The notes beneath the pieces are model-generated. The model was not told where the DNA came from, did no database searches, and saw only the letters and a program-made list of their open reading frames with translations. Below are positions 25,492-34,775 of a stretch of DNA of 64,000 nt, piece after piece. The stretch comes from BD2-11 clade cluster bacterium bin43 (GTDB lineage: Bacteria; Gemmatimonadota; Gemmatimonadetes; Longimicrobiales; Gaopeijiaceae): NCBI GenBank assembly GCA_002238605.1, contig MPMR01000020.1:1-64000 (forward strand), in the 5' to 3' direction. A program made the position numbers and the translations under genes. The stretch's first letter is position 1. The number at the start of each line of letters is the position of its first letter.

Positions 25492-26298
25492 ATGCCCGTC
25501 TATCTTCAGTACTACTTCTGGCTGATCGCCGTCTCGCTGTTCTGTTTCCTCCTCGAGAGGCTCTGGCCCTGGCGCAGGGAGCAGCGGGCGCTGCGGCGCG
25601 GCATCTGGCAGGACCTCTTCTGGCTGGTGTTCAACGGGCACTATCTCGGAGTTCTGCTGGCGATGGTGACGGGGCGGCTGGTGCAGTCGTTCAACGGAAT
25701 GCTGTTCGAGATGGGGATGCCGGTGCCCGAGTCGCTGGCGCTGGTCTCGTCGCAGCCGCTCTGGCTCCAGTTCGTGGTGTTCTTCGTGGTGAAGGATTTC
25801 GTGGAGTGGAACATCCATCGGCTGCTGCACCTGACGCCATGGCTGTGGGAGTTCCACAAGCTGCATCACAGCATCGAGGAGCTGGACTGGATCGGAAACT
25901 TCCGCTTCCACTGGGGCGAGGTAGTGGTCTACAAGACGCTCTCGTACCTGCCGCTGGTGGTGCTGGGCGTGGATGGGACGGTGATCCTGCTGATGGCCAT
26001 CGTGAGCACGCTCATGCAGGACCTCAACCACTCCAACCTGCGCATCGACTGGGGGCCGCTCCGGTACCTGTTCAACTCGGCGAAGATGCACGTGTGGCAT
26101 CACGACGTGGTGCAGCACGGCAGGGGAGGGCAGAACTTCGGCATCGTGCTGAGCGTGTGGGACTGGATCTTCCGCACCGCCTACTGGCCGTCGGACCAGG
26201 AGCAGCCCGACCGGCTCGGCTTCGAGGGGATGGAGGAGACGTATCCGCGCTCGCTGGCGGCGCGGCTGGTGTACCCGTTCGTGAAGTGGCGCCGCTGA
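25492..26298 (+). CDS. Sterol desaturase/fatty-acid hydroxylase superfamily membrane protein
   Basis: 268 residues from ATG 25492. Several transmembrane helices are seen (YLQYYFWLIAVSLFCFLLE, WLQFVVFFVVKDF, VVVLGVDGTVILLMAIVS). The di-iron histidine clusters of this superfamily are present: HRLLH, HKLHH and HVWHHD, with a further HxxxH-type site around HHSIEELDWIGNFRFHW. Such enzymes hydroxylate or desaturate lipids at the membrane. The substrate cannot be inferred; bacterial members act on fatty acids, carotenoids or sterol-like lipids. It ends 26 bp before the AddB-like gene, so co-transcription is possible though no functional link is known. Confidence 0.88.
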   Translation: MPVYLQYYFWLIAVSLFCFLLERLWPWRREQRALRRGIWQDLFWLVFNGHYLGVLLAMVTGRLVQSFNGMLFEMGMPVPESLALVSSQPLWLQFVVFFVVKDFVEWNIHRLLHLTPWLWEFHKLHHSIEELDWIGNFRFHWGEVVVYKTLSYLPLVVLGVDGTVILLMAIVSTLMQDLNHSNLRIDWGPLRYLFNSAKMHVWHHDVVQHGRGGQNFGIVLSVWDWIFRTAYWPSDQEQPDRLGFEGMEETYPRSLAARLVYPFVKWRR

Positions 26299-26324
26299 TG
26301 CGCGACGGACGATAGCGCCTGCGG

Positions 26325-29300
26325 ATGGCCACGGGACGGCAGGAAGGACAGTTCTCGTTCGACCTGGAAGGGGACCGGGCGGACACCCCGACTCGCGACG
26401 AGGCTGATCTTCGCTCCGAGGGTCACCCCGTCCGCCCCGACCTCACCGGCACCTCCGCGCTGGTGCGGTCGCTCGCCCGCATCGCCGCCCGGCACCCCCT
26501 CGGCCGCAAGGTGATCGTGTGCCGGACCGGGGGCGAGGGCCGCGAACTCCTGCGTCAGCTCGCGCTCCGCGCGGGCTCGTGGGTGGGGTTCGAGGCCACC
26601 ACGACCCGCACGCTGGCGATCGCCGTGGCCGGGCCCGCCCTGGCCGCGCGCGCGATCCGGTTCACGGACGCCTTCGACGAGGAGGGGCTGCTCGACGAGG
26701 CCATCGACGAGGTGCTGCTCGGAGGCGCGGAGGACGAACACGCCCGGCTGGCCAGAGGGGTGGGGATGAGGCGGGCGCTCGCGCGCGCGGTCACCACCCT
26801 GCGGCTGGCCGGAGTGCGGGCCGGAAGGCTCCGCGACGTGGCGCTCGCCGACCCCGCCAAGGCGCGCATCCTCTCCCGCGTGCTGGGCGCCTACGAGGGC
26901 CGGTTGCGACAACGCGACCTGACGGATACGGCCGGCGTCTACCGGGCGGCGACGTGGTCGCTGCGGTCGGGCGAGGAAGCCGATCGGGCGGGTGCGCTCG
27001 CGGGTCAGCGCGTCTACCTGGCGCCCGGGATCGAGCGGCGGGGCCTTGCCGGCCGCTTCCTGTCCGCGCTCCGCCGGCGGGGAGCGGAGGTGCTGGAGGC
27101 GGATCCGGTGCGGGGGCTGGCGGTGCCCGGTTCCATGGTGTGGCGCGCGGCCCGGGAGGGCGCCGGGCGCCTTTCGTGGTTGCACGACGTGGAGGGGGCG
27201 CCGGCCGTGCTGGAAGGAGCCTCAATCCCCGCGAGAGGAGTCCCGTCCGCCGCAAGAGGAATCCCGGCCCCCGCGGGAGGAGTCCCGTCCGGCAACGCCC
27301 GGGACGCGGGCGCCACACTGGACATCTTCGTGGCCAACAGCGTCGAGGCCGAGCTGCGCGAGGTGATGCGGCGGGCGCGTGAGCGCGGCCTGGGGTGGGA
27401 CGAGGTCGAGATCGTGGCCACGGAGCCCGCCGTGTACGGCTCCGCCCTGCACGCGCTCGCGGAGCGGATGGGCGTCCCGGTGACCTTCGCCACGGGGCTG
27501 CCGGTGGAGCGGACGCGACCCGGCCGGGTCGCGACGGCGTACTTCCGCTGGATCGAGGGCGGCTTCGACGCCGGGGTGGTGCGCACGCTCCTCTACGCGG
27601 GCGACCTCGCCGCCCCCCGGCCCGACCAATGGATCCGCGGAGCCACCCTGGCCCGACGACTGCGCTCGCTGCGCATCGGATGGGGGCGCGACCGCTACGT
27701 CCCCGCGATCGAGCGGGCGCTGGCGGAGGTCGACGAGTATCGGGCCGGCAAGTACGAGTCGGAAGAGCAGCTCGAGCGCCGCAGGCAGCGAGCCCGCCGC
27801 GAGCTTCGGGGGCTTCGCGGCATGCTGGCTCCCGTGCTCGCCGCCACCCCCGCGGTTTCCATGGACCCCGGAGCCGGCGGCGCCCCGGTGTCGCCGTCGC
27901 AGGTGGCCCGCGGGCTGCGCCGCTTCCTGGCCCGCACCTCGCCGGGGAGCTCCGTCGACGACACCGCCATCGAGCGCACGACCCACGCTCTGGAGCGCAT
28001 CGAGGCGGCCCTCGTCCGCAAGACCGACTACCGCGCCGCCGCTGCCATCGTGCGCGGCCACCTTGCCTTTCCCGTCCCCGCCCCGCGCGCGGAAGGGAGC
28101 GCGCCGTGGAGTTCGGCGGGAGGAGCGCTCTACCTGACCGACATCGGCGCCGGTGGCCGGACGGGTCGCCGGGCCACCTTCGTCGTCGGCCTGGACGCCC
28201 ACCGGCTGGGCGGCTCGGCCACCCAGGACCCCTACCTCCTCGACCGCGACCGCATGCAGCTGGCCGGGTCCGACCTGCCGCTCTCCACCGACCGCATCCG
28301 CGAGCGCCGCTTCCAGCTGGCGGCCCTGCTTGCGCGGCTCAAGGGTTCGGTCTGCCTGAGCTACGCCGCCTGGGATCCCGCGGAGGCGCGCGCGGTATCG
28401 CCGTCCGCGGAGCTCCTGCAGGCCTTCCGGCTGATGCGGGACGATCCGGCGGCCACCTTCGAGGACCTGGATGCGCACATCCGCCGCCGCGCGGGCCTGG
28501 TCCCGCGCCGCGCGGTGCGTCTCGACTCCACCGACGTCTGGATGGCGTCGCTCGAGAGGGATGGCCGACTGCTGGACGGCGAGGAGGTGGTCCGGGAGGC
28601 GTTCCCCCGCCTCGGGGCGGGATGGCGCGCGCGCGATGCGCTCGCTGGTGACGCAATCACCGTCTTCCACGGCCAGATCTCCCCTCGTCCCGAGCTCGAC
28701 CCGCGCCGGAATACCGAACGCGCGGTATCGGCCAGCGCCCTGGCAACGCTGGGCGCCTGCGCGAAGCGCTACCTCTATCGGTACGTGCTGCGCGTGAGGC
28801 CTCCCGACGATCCGGCCTACGACCCCGAGGGCTGGCTGGACGCCCTCGGGCGCGGGAGAATCCTGCACCATGTCTACGAACGCGCCCTGATCGAGGCCCG
28901 CGACCAGGACATCGGTTACGGCGAACCGGCGTTCGACCGCCTGGTCGCGGCGATCCTGGACGAGGAGGTGGGCCGCGCGGTGCGCGAGGTGCCCGCTCCC
29001 AGCGATGCCGTGCGCGCGCGGGAGCTGGAGGCGCTTGCGGGCGACGCGGCATCGTTCGTCGACATGATTCGGCGGAATCCGCCGGCCTGGATCGCAACCG
29101 AGCAGGCCTTCGGGATCAGGGGCGAACCCGCGCTTCCCTTCCCCACGCCTTCCGGCGACGTGATGGTGCTCGGCGCCATCGACCGCATCGACAGGCTTCC
29201 GTCCGGATTGCGGGTGGTGGACTACAAGACCGGCGGGACCTTCAGCTTCGCCGGCAGGAAGGGTATCTGGGACGGCGGGAGGCGGCTGCAGCATGTCATC

Positions 29301-29699
29301 TACTCGGCGGTCGCAAGCCAACTGCACGCCGCACGGACCGTGGCCATGGAATACCACTTCCCCACGCGCAAGGGGGAGAACCAGACCCGGGGGTTTCCCG
29401 CCGGCGACCTGATCGCGGGGCCTGAACTCGTCGCCCGTCTCCTCGACCGGGTCGCCGACGGCCATTTTCTCCCCACCAACGACGCCGCCGACTGCCGCTT
29501 CTGCGACTACCAGGCGATATGCCGGGTGCGCGAGACCGACTTCGGCGTCATCTCCCCGCTGGCGGAGTGGGTGAAGGAGCGCATCGCCGACGCGCCCGAG
29601 CTCGAGGGACTGCGCGCCATCCGCAACTGGGACCAGGAGGGAGCCGGTTTCCTGCACGCGCTCGAAGCCCACTCCGGCCCCGGGGATGCGCACTCGTGA
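26325..29699 (+). CDS. addB: AddB-like PD-(D/E)XK nuclease subunit of a helicase-nuclease
   Basis: 1124 residues. The N-terminal part is helicase-like but lacks a Walker A motif (RTGGEGRELLRQ in its place), as in AddB. The C-terminal nuclease domain has GAIDRIDRLPSGLRVVDYKTGG, the RecB-family D..E/D-x-K motif. It also has a 4Fe-4S cluster set: one Cys near ATLGACAKRYLYRY and three in CRFCDYQAIC, as known for AddB and Cas4. The protein should process double-strand DNA ends with its partner. Its stop overlaps the GTG of the AddA-like gene (GTGA), indicating a tight operon. The symbol is given by architecture and gene order; divergent RecB-type exonuclease is the alternative. Confidence 0.87.
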   Translation: MATGRQEGQFSFDLEGDRADTPTRDEADLRSEGHPVRPDLTGTSALVRSLARIAARHPLGRKVIVCRTGGEGRELLRQLALRAGSWVGFEATTTRTLAIAVAGPALAARAIRFTDAFDEEGLLDEAIDEVLLGGAEDEHARLARGVGMRRALARAVTTLRLAGVRAGRLRDVALADPAKARILSRVLGAYEGRLRQRDLTDTAGVYRAATWSLRSGEEADRAGALAGQRVYLAPGIERRGLAGRFLSALRRRGAEVLEADPVRGLAVPGSMVWRAAREGAGRLSWLHDVEGAPAVLEGASIPARGVPSAARGIPAPAGGVPSGNARDAGATLDIFVANSVEAELREVMRRARERGLGWDEVEIVATEPAVYGSALHALAERMGVPVTFATGLPVERTRPGRVATAYFRWIEGGFDAGVVRTLLYAGDLAAPRPDQWIRGATLARRLRSLRIGWGRDRYVPAIERALAEVDEYRAGKYESEEQLERRRQRARRELRGLRGMLAPVLAATPAVSMDPGAGGAPVSPSQVARGLRRFLARTSPGSSVDDTAIERTTHALERIEAALVRKTDYRAAAAIVRGHLAFPVPAPRAEGSAPWSSAGGALYLTDIGAGGRTGRRATFVVGLDAHRLGGSATQDPYLLDRDRMQLAGSDLPLSTDRIRERRFQLAALLARLKGSVCLSYAAWDPAEARAVSPSAELLQAFRLMRDDPAATFEDLDAHIRRRAGLVPRRAVRLDSTDVWMASLERDGRLLDGEEVVREAFPRLGAGWRARDALAGDAITVFHGQISPRPELDPRRNTERAVSASALATLGACAKRYLYRYVLRVRPPDDPAYDPEGWLDALGRGRILHHVYERALIEARDQDIGYGEPAFDRLVAAILDEEVGRAVREVPAPSDAVRARELEALAGDAASFVDMIRRNPPAWIATEQAFGIRGEPALPFPTPSGDVMVLGAIDRIDRLPSGLRVVDYKTGGTFSFAGRKGIWDGGRRLQHVIYSAVASQLHAARTVAMEYHFPTRKGENQTRGFPAGDLIAGPELVARLLDRVADGHFLPTNDAADCRFCDYQAICRVRETDFGVISPLAEWVKERIADAPELEGLRAIRNWDQEGAGFLHALEAHSGPGDAHS

Positions 29700-32600
29700 G
29701 CGCGCCCATCGTCGAGGAGCGCCCGGCACGCGATCGCGCGCACCGGACCGATCCCGAACCGCGGCCGCCGCCGGTCGACGAGGCCGAGCGCCAACGCGTG
29801 CGGACCGAACTCCGCACCAGCTTCCTGGTCGAGGCCGGCGCCGGATCGGGCAAGACCACCCTGCTCGTGGACCGCATGGTGGCGCTGGTCGAGAGCGGTG
29901 CGGACGTCGCCGGAATCGCAGCCGTCACCTTCACGCGCAAGGCGGCGGCGGAGCTCCGGGAACGGTTTCAGGTGGCGCTGGAGCGGCGGTATCGCGAGGC
30001 GCGCGCGGAACCGGAGGAAGCGGAAAAGACGACCGTGCTGCGGGAGGCCATCGACCGCATCGACCGTGCGTTCCTCGGCACCATCCACGCCTTCTGCGCG
30101 CGCCTGCTCCGCGAGCGCCCCATCGAAGCCGGCCTCGATCCGGAATTCCAGGAAGCGCAGGAGGCGGAAGCCCAGCTCCTCCAGGAACGCTTCTGGACGA
30201 GCTTCGTCGAGCGCATCATCTCCGACTCGGATCCCCTGGTTGAGCAGCTGGCGCGGGCGGGACTCCGGGTGGATCAGCTGCGCAAGGCGTTCGACCAGAT
30301 GGTGGAAAACCTCGATGTCGAGTATCCCGCGGAGCCCGTCGCCGCGCCAGGGCCCGAGGAGGCGGACGTGGTACGCGGCGTGCTCGAGGAGCTGCTCGAC
30401 CGGGCGCTAGCGCTGATCCCCGACGACGAGCCTGAACGCGGATGGGATCCGACCCAGCTGATGGTGCGATCCCTCCGCTACACGCGCCGTTTCCGGGGAT
30501 GGGACGACCTCGCGGCGCTGTTTGACGCGGCCGGCCAGATGGCTTCGAGGAAGGGCTTCACGCTCAACCGCTGGCCGCAGCCTACCCGGGAAGGGAAGGC
30601 CGAAGTCAAGCGGCTGAGGGACGATCTGGCGGCTCTGGGAGAGGACGAGAGCCCGATTCGCCGGCATCTCGACCGCTGGCTGGCGCACCGCTACGCGATG
30701 GCGATCCGGCTGGTGCGGCGCGCGGCCCTCGAGTTCGCCGAAGAGCGCCTGCGCATCGGGCTGCTCAGCTTCCACGACCTGCTGATGCTGACGGCGAAGC
30801 TGCTGCGCGGCCATCCCGACGTGCGCCGGGATCTGGGGGAACGGTACCGCTACGTCCTCATCGACGAGTTTCAGGATACCGACCCCATCCAGGCGGAGCT
30901 GCTCTTCCTGCTCGCATCCGAGCCCGAGCCGCGGGCGGCGGATGCCGGACCTCGGCCGGACGACGACGGGCAGCCGGCGGGCCATGAGCGACCGCAGGCG
31001 GACGACATCCCTCATCCGGACGACTGGCGCACCGTGATTCCGCGTCCCGGCGCACTCTTCGTGGTCGGGGACCCGAAGCAGAGCATCTATCGCTTCCGGC
31101 GCGCCGACATCGCCGTCTACAACCAGGTGCGGGCCCGCTTCAGGGAGTTCGGCGCGGTCCTCCGGCTCATCACCAATTTCCGCTCGCGCCAGACCGTCGC
31201 CGACCTGGTCAACGAGGTCTTCGACCAGCCCGACCGCTTCCCCCGCGAGGAAACCGACCGCCAGGCCTGCTTCGCGCCCATGGTGCCCTACCCGCGACCG
31301 TCCAACGGGCCCGAGGGCGTGTTCGATTACTTCGCGCCCAAGGCCCGGCGCAATGCGGACGCGGCGCGCCTCGAAGCGGCGATGCTCGCGAGCTGGATCC
31401 GGGCGCGCATCGACAGCGGAGAGCGCGCGGCGGGCGACTTCCTGGTGCTCACCCGCAAGAAATCCCATCTCGACCTCTATGCGCGCGCATTGGAGGAACG
31501 CAACGTTACCATCGATGTGTCCGGGGCGCAGGCGGGGCCCGAAGAGGAGCTGCGCGAGCTCGTGCTGCTGCTCGAGACCCTGATCGACCCGGGCAATCCG
31601 GTGAACGTCGTTGCCGTCCTCACCGGGCTCTTCTTCGGCATCGATCACGAGCAGCTGGCGCAGTACGCGCTCGCCGGAGGCAGGTTCGACTTCACCTCCA
31701 GGCCGCGTGACTGGGGCCAGGAAGGCGGGGACGCTCCCGGCGGCATGCCGCCCGACTCGGAGGCGGCGGAGGCGCTCAACACGCTGCACGAGTGGTGGAA
31801 GGAGAGCCGCCGGGAACCCGCCGACGTCGTCATCGGTCGCCTGGTGGACCGTCTGGGGCTCATGCCCTTCGTCGCGAGCAGCACGCTCGGGACGCTGCGC
31901 GCCGGCATCCTGGCCTACGCGCTGGACTCGGTGCGGGCGGAGGCGCTGCGCGGCAACGCGTCGCTCGCGGGGGCGGCCGAGGCGCTGGAGGCGGCGCTGG
32001 AATGGGAGGACGCGGAAGCACCCTTCGATCCCGGCCACGGCGACGCCGTACGGGTGATGAACCTGCACAAGGCCAAGGGCCTGCAAGGCACCGTGGTGGT
32101 TCTCGCCAACCCCGTGCAGAGCGTCTCGCACACTCGATACCTGGATGCCCATACGCGCCGCACGGCGGGGGGGGGAGCGGAAGCGTTTGCCGTCGTCACC
32201 GCGCCGGCGGGTCCCTACCGTTCCCTGACGCTGGCGCAGCCACGCAACTGGTCCGCACTCGCCGAGGAGGAGGTGCGGTTCCTGGAGGCAGAGGAACGGC
32301 GCATCCTGTACGTGGCCTGCACCCGCGCGCGGGAGGAACTGGTCGTGGCGCGAAAGGGCGGCAAGTCCTGCTGGGGCATCTTCGACGCCTGGCTGGACCG
32401 GAACGCCGTGACCCTGCAGCTCACCGCCGACCAGCCGCAGTCGCGGGAGAAGATGGCTCGAGGCGTCGGGGAGCTGCTGGCGGAGACGGCAGCGACCGAG
32501 GCCGGGTTGGCCGAGGCAGCCCGCCCGTCGTACGAGTTCGCGTCCATCACCGGGCTGGCGAAGGGCGACGAAACGGATGCACGCGAGGACGACGGCGCGC

Positions 32601-33157
32601 GGTCGGCGCAGCCGGATGACCCCGTCACTCCGTCGGTACCGGATCGCACGACACTCCGGGGCTACGAGTGGGGCAGCGCCGTGCACGGGACCCTGGCGGC
32701 GGCGGCACAGGGGGTCGAAGGCAAGGCGCTCGAGCTGGTGGCCCGGGCGCTTCTGGTCGAACACGAGCGTCCGCTCGACGAACACGGGGCGCCCGCCGAG
32801 CTGGGTGAACTCATGTCGCTGGTCGCGGGGGTGCGGGAATCGGAACTCTGGCGCCGTGCCGAGCAGGCCGACATGCGCCAGCCCGAAGTGCCCTTCGCCC
32901 TCGAGCGCCCCGCCGACAACGGCGGGATCCCCCGGGTGGTGGAAGGGGTCATCGACCTGGCCTTCCGCGAGGCCGGCGGCTGGGTGATCGTGGACTACAA
33001 GACCGACGTGGGCGACGATCCCGACTTCCCGCGCCGGCGGCGCGCCTATCGGCGCCAGGTGGACCTGTACGCGGAATGCTGGGAAGAGATCACCGGCGAG
33101 CCCGTCAAGGAAAGGGTGCTTCTGTTCACGACAATGGACGAGGAGGAGAGTTGGTGA
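29696..33157 (+). CDS. addA: AddA-like UvrD-family helicase with C-terminal RecB nuclease
   Basis: 1153 residues from GTG 29696, overlapping the stop of the previous gene. SF1A helicase motifs are complete: Walker A VEAGAGSGKTTLL, motif Ia AVTFTRKAAAELRER, Walker B LIDEFQDTDP, GDPKQSIYRFRRAD, and VMNLHKAKGLQG with VACTRAREEL near the end. The C-terminus has a RecB nuclease core (GVIDLAFREAGGWVIVDYKTD). Together with the upstream AddB-like subunit it forms the AddAB type of end-resection machine for recombinational repair and degradation of foreign linear DNA. A low-complexity acidic linker lies near residue 415. It overlaps the following MBL gene by GTGA. Confidence 0.92.
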   Translation: MSAPIVEERPARDRAHRTDPEPRPPPVDEAERQRVRTELRTSFLVEAGAGSGKTTLLVDRMVALVESGADVAGIAAVTFTRKAAAELRERFQVALERRYREARAEPEEAEKTTVLREAIDRIDRAFLGTIHAFCARLLRERPIEAGLDPEFQEAQEAEAQLLQERFWTSFVERIISDSDPLVEQLARAGLRVDQLRKAFDQMVENLDVEYPAEPVAAPGPEEADVVRGVLEELLDRALALIPDDEPERGWDPTQLMVRSLRYTRRFRGWDDLAALFDAAGQMASRKGFTLNRWPQPTREGKAEVKRLRDDLAALGEDESPIRRHLDRWLAHRYAMAIRLVRRAALEFAEERLRIGLLSFHDLLMLTAKLLRGHPDVRRDLGERYRYVLIDEFQDTDPIQAELLFLLASEPEPRAADAGPRPDDDGQPAGHERPQADDIPHPDDWRTVIPRPGALFVVGDPKQSIYRFRRADIAVYNQVRARFREFGAVLRLITNFRSRQTVADLVNEVFDQPDRFPREETDRQACFAPMVPYPRPSNGPEGVFDYFAPKARRNADAARLEAAMLASWIRARIDSGERAAGDFLVLTRKKSHLDLYARALEERNVTIDVSGAQAGPEEELRELVLLLETLIDPGNPVNVVAVLTGLFFGIDHEQLAQYALAGGRFDFTSRPRDWGQEGGDAPGGMPPDSEAAEALNTLHEWWKESRREPADVVIGRLVDRLGLMPFVASSTLGTLRAGILAYALDSVRAEALRGNASLAGAAEALEAALEWEDAEAPFDPGHGDAVRVMNLHKAKGLQGTVVVLANPVQSVSHTRYLDAHTRRTAGGGAEAFAVVTAPAGPYRSLTLAQPRNWSALAEEEVRFLEAEERRILYVACTRAREELVVARKGGKSCWGIFDAWLDRNAVTLQLTADQPQSREKMARGVGELLAETAATEAGLAEAARPSYEFASITGLAKGDETDAREDDGARSAQPDDPVTPSVPDRTTLRGYEWGSAVHGTLAAAAQGVEGKALELVARALLVEHERPLDEHGAPAELGELMSLVAGVRESELWRRAEQADMRQPEVPFALERPADNGGIPRVVEGVIDLAFREAGGWVIVDYKTDVGDDPDFPRRRRAYRRQVDLYAECWEEITGEPVKERVLLFTTMDEEESW

Positions 33158-34011
33158 GCCAACAGACGGACGTAGGCGCCCGCGCGGCGTCGGATGCCGC
33201 GGATCGACGGGATCGCGCGGCGGCTTCGGGCGCGGATGGAGAGGCCGCGCCCGGTCGTGATTCCCTCCGCATCCGCATCATCGGCTGCGGCGACGCGTTC
33301 GGCAGCGGCGGACGGCTCCAGACCTGCCTGTGCGTGGAGTCCGACACCCGCCGCTTCCTGATCGACTGCGGCGCCTCGGCGCTGGTCGGGCTCAGGAAGT
33401 TCGGCGTGGATCCGAACGCCATCGACACCGTGCTCGTGACCCACATGCACGGCGACCACTACGCGGGCATCCCCTGGCTGGCGCTCCAGCGGGCGGCCGC
33501 CGGGGTGCGGCGGCCCCTTGCGGTCTTCGGGCCGAAGGGCATCTCCCGCCGCCTGCCCGGGCTGGCGGACCATCTCTTTCCGAGCGCGTCCCCGCGTCCG
33601 GACCGCTTCAACCTCGACATTCGCGAATACGCATCCTTTCGCCCCACGGCCCTGGCGAGAGGCTGGCCCGGCGGCGTGACCGTGACCGGCTACCCGGTCA
33701 CCCACGTGCCTGCGACCAACCCCCACGCGCTGCGCATCGAGGCCGCGGGCAAGGTCATCGCCTTCTCGGGCGACACGGCCTGGGATGACCGCCTGATCGA
33801 CGCGGCCGCCGGGGCCGATATCTTCATCTGCGAGGCCTGGAGCCTGCGGCCTGCCGCACCCGTCCACCTGGACATCGAGACGTTGCGCGCGCGCCGCGCG
33901 GACCTGGACTGCGCGCGCATCATGCTCACACACATGGGCGACGATGTGCTGGCGGCTCTGCCCATCGAGGGCTTCGAGGCCGCCGAAGACGGGATGGTGG
34001 TCGAGGTCTGA
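33154..34011 (+). CDS. Metallo-beta-lactamase fold hydrolase coupled to addAB
   Basis: 285 residues from GTG 33154, with AGGAGG seven bases upstream inside the addA tail. After about 35 polar residues the MBL core begins (IRIIGCGDAFGSGGRLQT). The metal site HMHGDHYAG is followed by ASP/His ligands in GYPVTHV, FSGDTAWDD and LTHMGDD. The fold is close to RNase Z and related phosphodiesterases, but the tRNase exosite is not evident. Translational overlap with addA suggests a linked function in nucleic-acid metabolism; that is an inference, and many MBL proteins act on other esters. Confidence 0.88.
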   Translation: MSQQTDVGARAASDAADRRDRAAASGADGEAAPGRDSLRIRIIGCGDAFGSGGRLQTCLCVESDTRRFLIDCGASALVGLRKFGVDPNAIDTVLVTHMHGDHYAGIPWLALQRAAAGVRRPLAVFGPKGISRRLPGLADHLFPSASPRPDRFNLDIREYASFRPTALARGWPGGVTVTGYPVTHVPATNPHALRIEAAGKVIAFSGDTAWDDRLIDAAAGADIFICEAWSLRPAAPVHLDIETLRARRADLDCARIMLTHMGDDVLAALPIEGFEAAEDGMVVEV

Positions 34012-34037
34012 TCATCACCGCAGCCGTCGCGCCGGGT

Positions 34038-34054
34038 GCCGTTCTGGTACCGGG
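34038..34054. repeat. 17-bp direct repeat, left copy
   Basis: GCCGTTCTGGTACCGGG, 26 bp after the stop of the MBL hydrolase gene. It overlaps a short hairpin (GGTGCC-GTTCT-GGTACC). Identical to the copy at 35954-35970. Confidence 0.8.
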
Positions 34055-34098
34055 ACCCTCATCCAGCGGCCACCGGGACGCTGCCGAGGCCCATGGCG

Positions 34099-34419
34099 TT
34101 ACCGCGGGACCGCATCGCGCGCCCGAATGTCCTCCCGCCATCCGCGTTCCCTTCGCGCTCGCGCAAGCTCGTAGCTCGCCTGCATCCGCATCCAGTGATC
34201 GGCGGTACCCCAGCCGAGGGCCTCCAGCGCCAGCGCCATGTTCGCCGAGACGCCGGTCTTGCCATTCAGCAGTCGCGACAGGGTCCCCCGCTCGCACCCA
34301 AGGTGCGTCGCCGTCTCGGTGACGTTCCATCCGACCTCGTCCATGCTCTCACGGATCAGTTCGCCCAAGTGCGGGGGATTCAGCATCGCACCCACGCGCT
34401 CGCCACCTGTGCCGTTCAT
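34099..34419 (-). CDS. higA: HigA-type antitoxin, XRE-family helix-turn-helix
   Basis: 106 residues, GGAGG seven bases before ATG 34419. The family core is clear: PPHLGELIRESMDEVGWNVTETATHLGCERGTLSRLLNGKTGVSANMALALEALGWG, with the DNA-binding helix at ERGTLSRLLNG. The C-terminal WMRMQASYELARARR is also typical of HigA. It neutralises HigB by direct binding and represses the operon. It follows the toxin gene by 18 bp, the toxin-first order characteristic of higBA. Confidence 0.93.
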   Translation of the reverse strand: MNGTGGERVGAMLNPPHLGELIRESMDEVGWNVTETATHLGCERGTLSRLLNGKTGVSANMALALEALGWGTADHWMRMQASYELARARRERGWREDIRARDAVPR

Positions 34420-34437
34420 GATCTGTCCTCCTTCCCT

Positions 34438-34710
34438 TCAGTGGTAATCTACCAGATCCACGTCGACGGCCTCGCCGTCCTCGAAGCGGAACACCACGCG
34501 CCAGTTGCCCGACACGCGCACGCTCCATTGGCCTGCCCGGTCTCCCTTCAGCGGATGCAGCCGGAAACCGGGCGCGTCCGCGCTCCTGGGATGCGTCGCT
34601 TCCTGCAACCGGAACAGGATGCGCCGGAGGCGCGGCACCAGTTGCGCTGGGAGCCGAGCCCGGGCATCCCTCTCATGGAGTGCCCGGAGTCCCTTGTGTC
34701 TGATCTTCAT
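34438..34710 (-). CDS. higB: HigB-type toxin, RelE superfamily mRNA interferase
   Basis: 90 residues. The family segments are IRHKGLRALHE at the start, RLRRILFRLQEATHP in the middle, and HPLKGDRAGQWSVRVSGNWRVVFRFEDGEAVDVDLVDYH at the end. HigB cleaves mRNA on the ribosome when free of HigA (family knowledge). The gene starts just after a strong inverted repeat. No clear ribosome site precedes the ATG, so the message may be short-leadered. First gene of the higBA pair within the repeat-flanked island. Confidence 0.93.
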   Translation of the reverse strand: MKIRHKGLRALHERDARARLPAQLVPRLRRILFRLQEATHPRSADAPGFRLHPLKGDRAGQWSVRVSGNWRVVFRFEDGEAVDVDLVDYH

Positions 34711-34717
34711 GGGTTAC

Positions 34718-34736
34718 TGTAGCGCGTCGCGCTACA
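34718..34736. promoter_or_regulatory. Perfect inverted repeat, probable HigA operator
   Basis: TGTAGCGC-GTC-GCGCTACA, an 8-bp perfect inverted repeat 7 bp ahead of the higB start. A 12-bp palindrome GCCGCTAGCGGC follows at 34738-34749. HigA proteins bind such palindromes to autoregulate. Confidence 0.6.
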
Positions 34737-34775
34737 CGCCGCTAGCGGCTACTCGACGACAGACGGAGCCGCACG

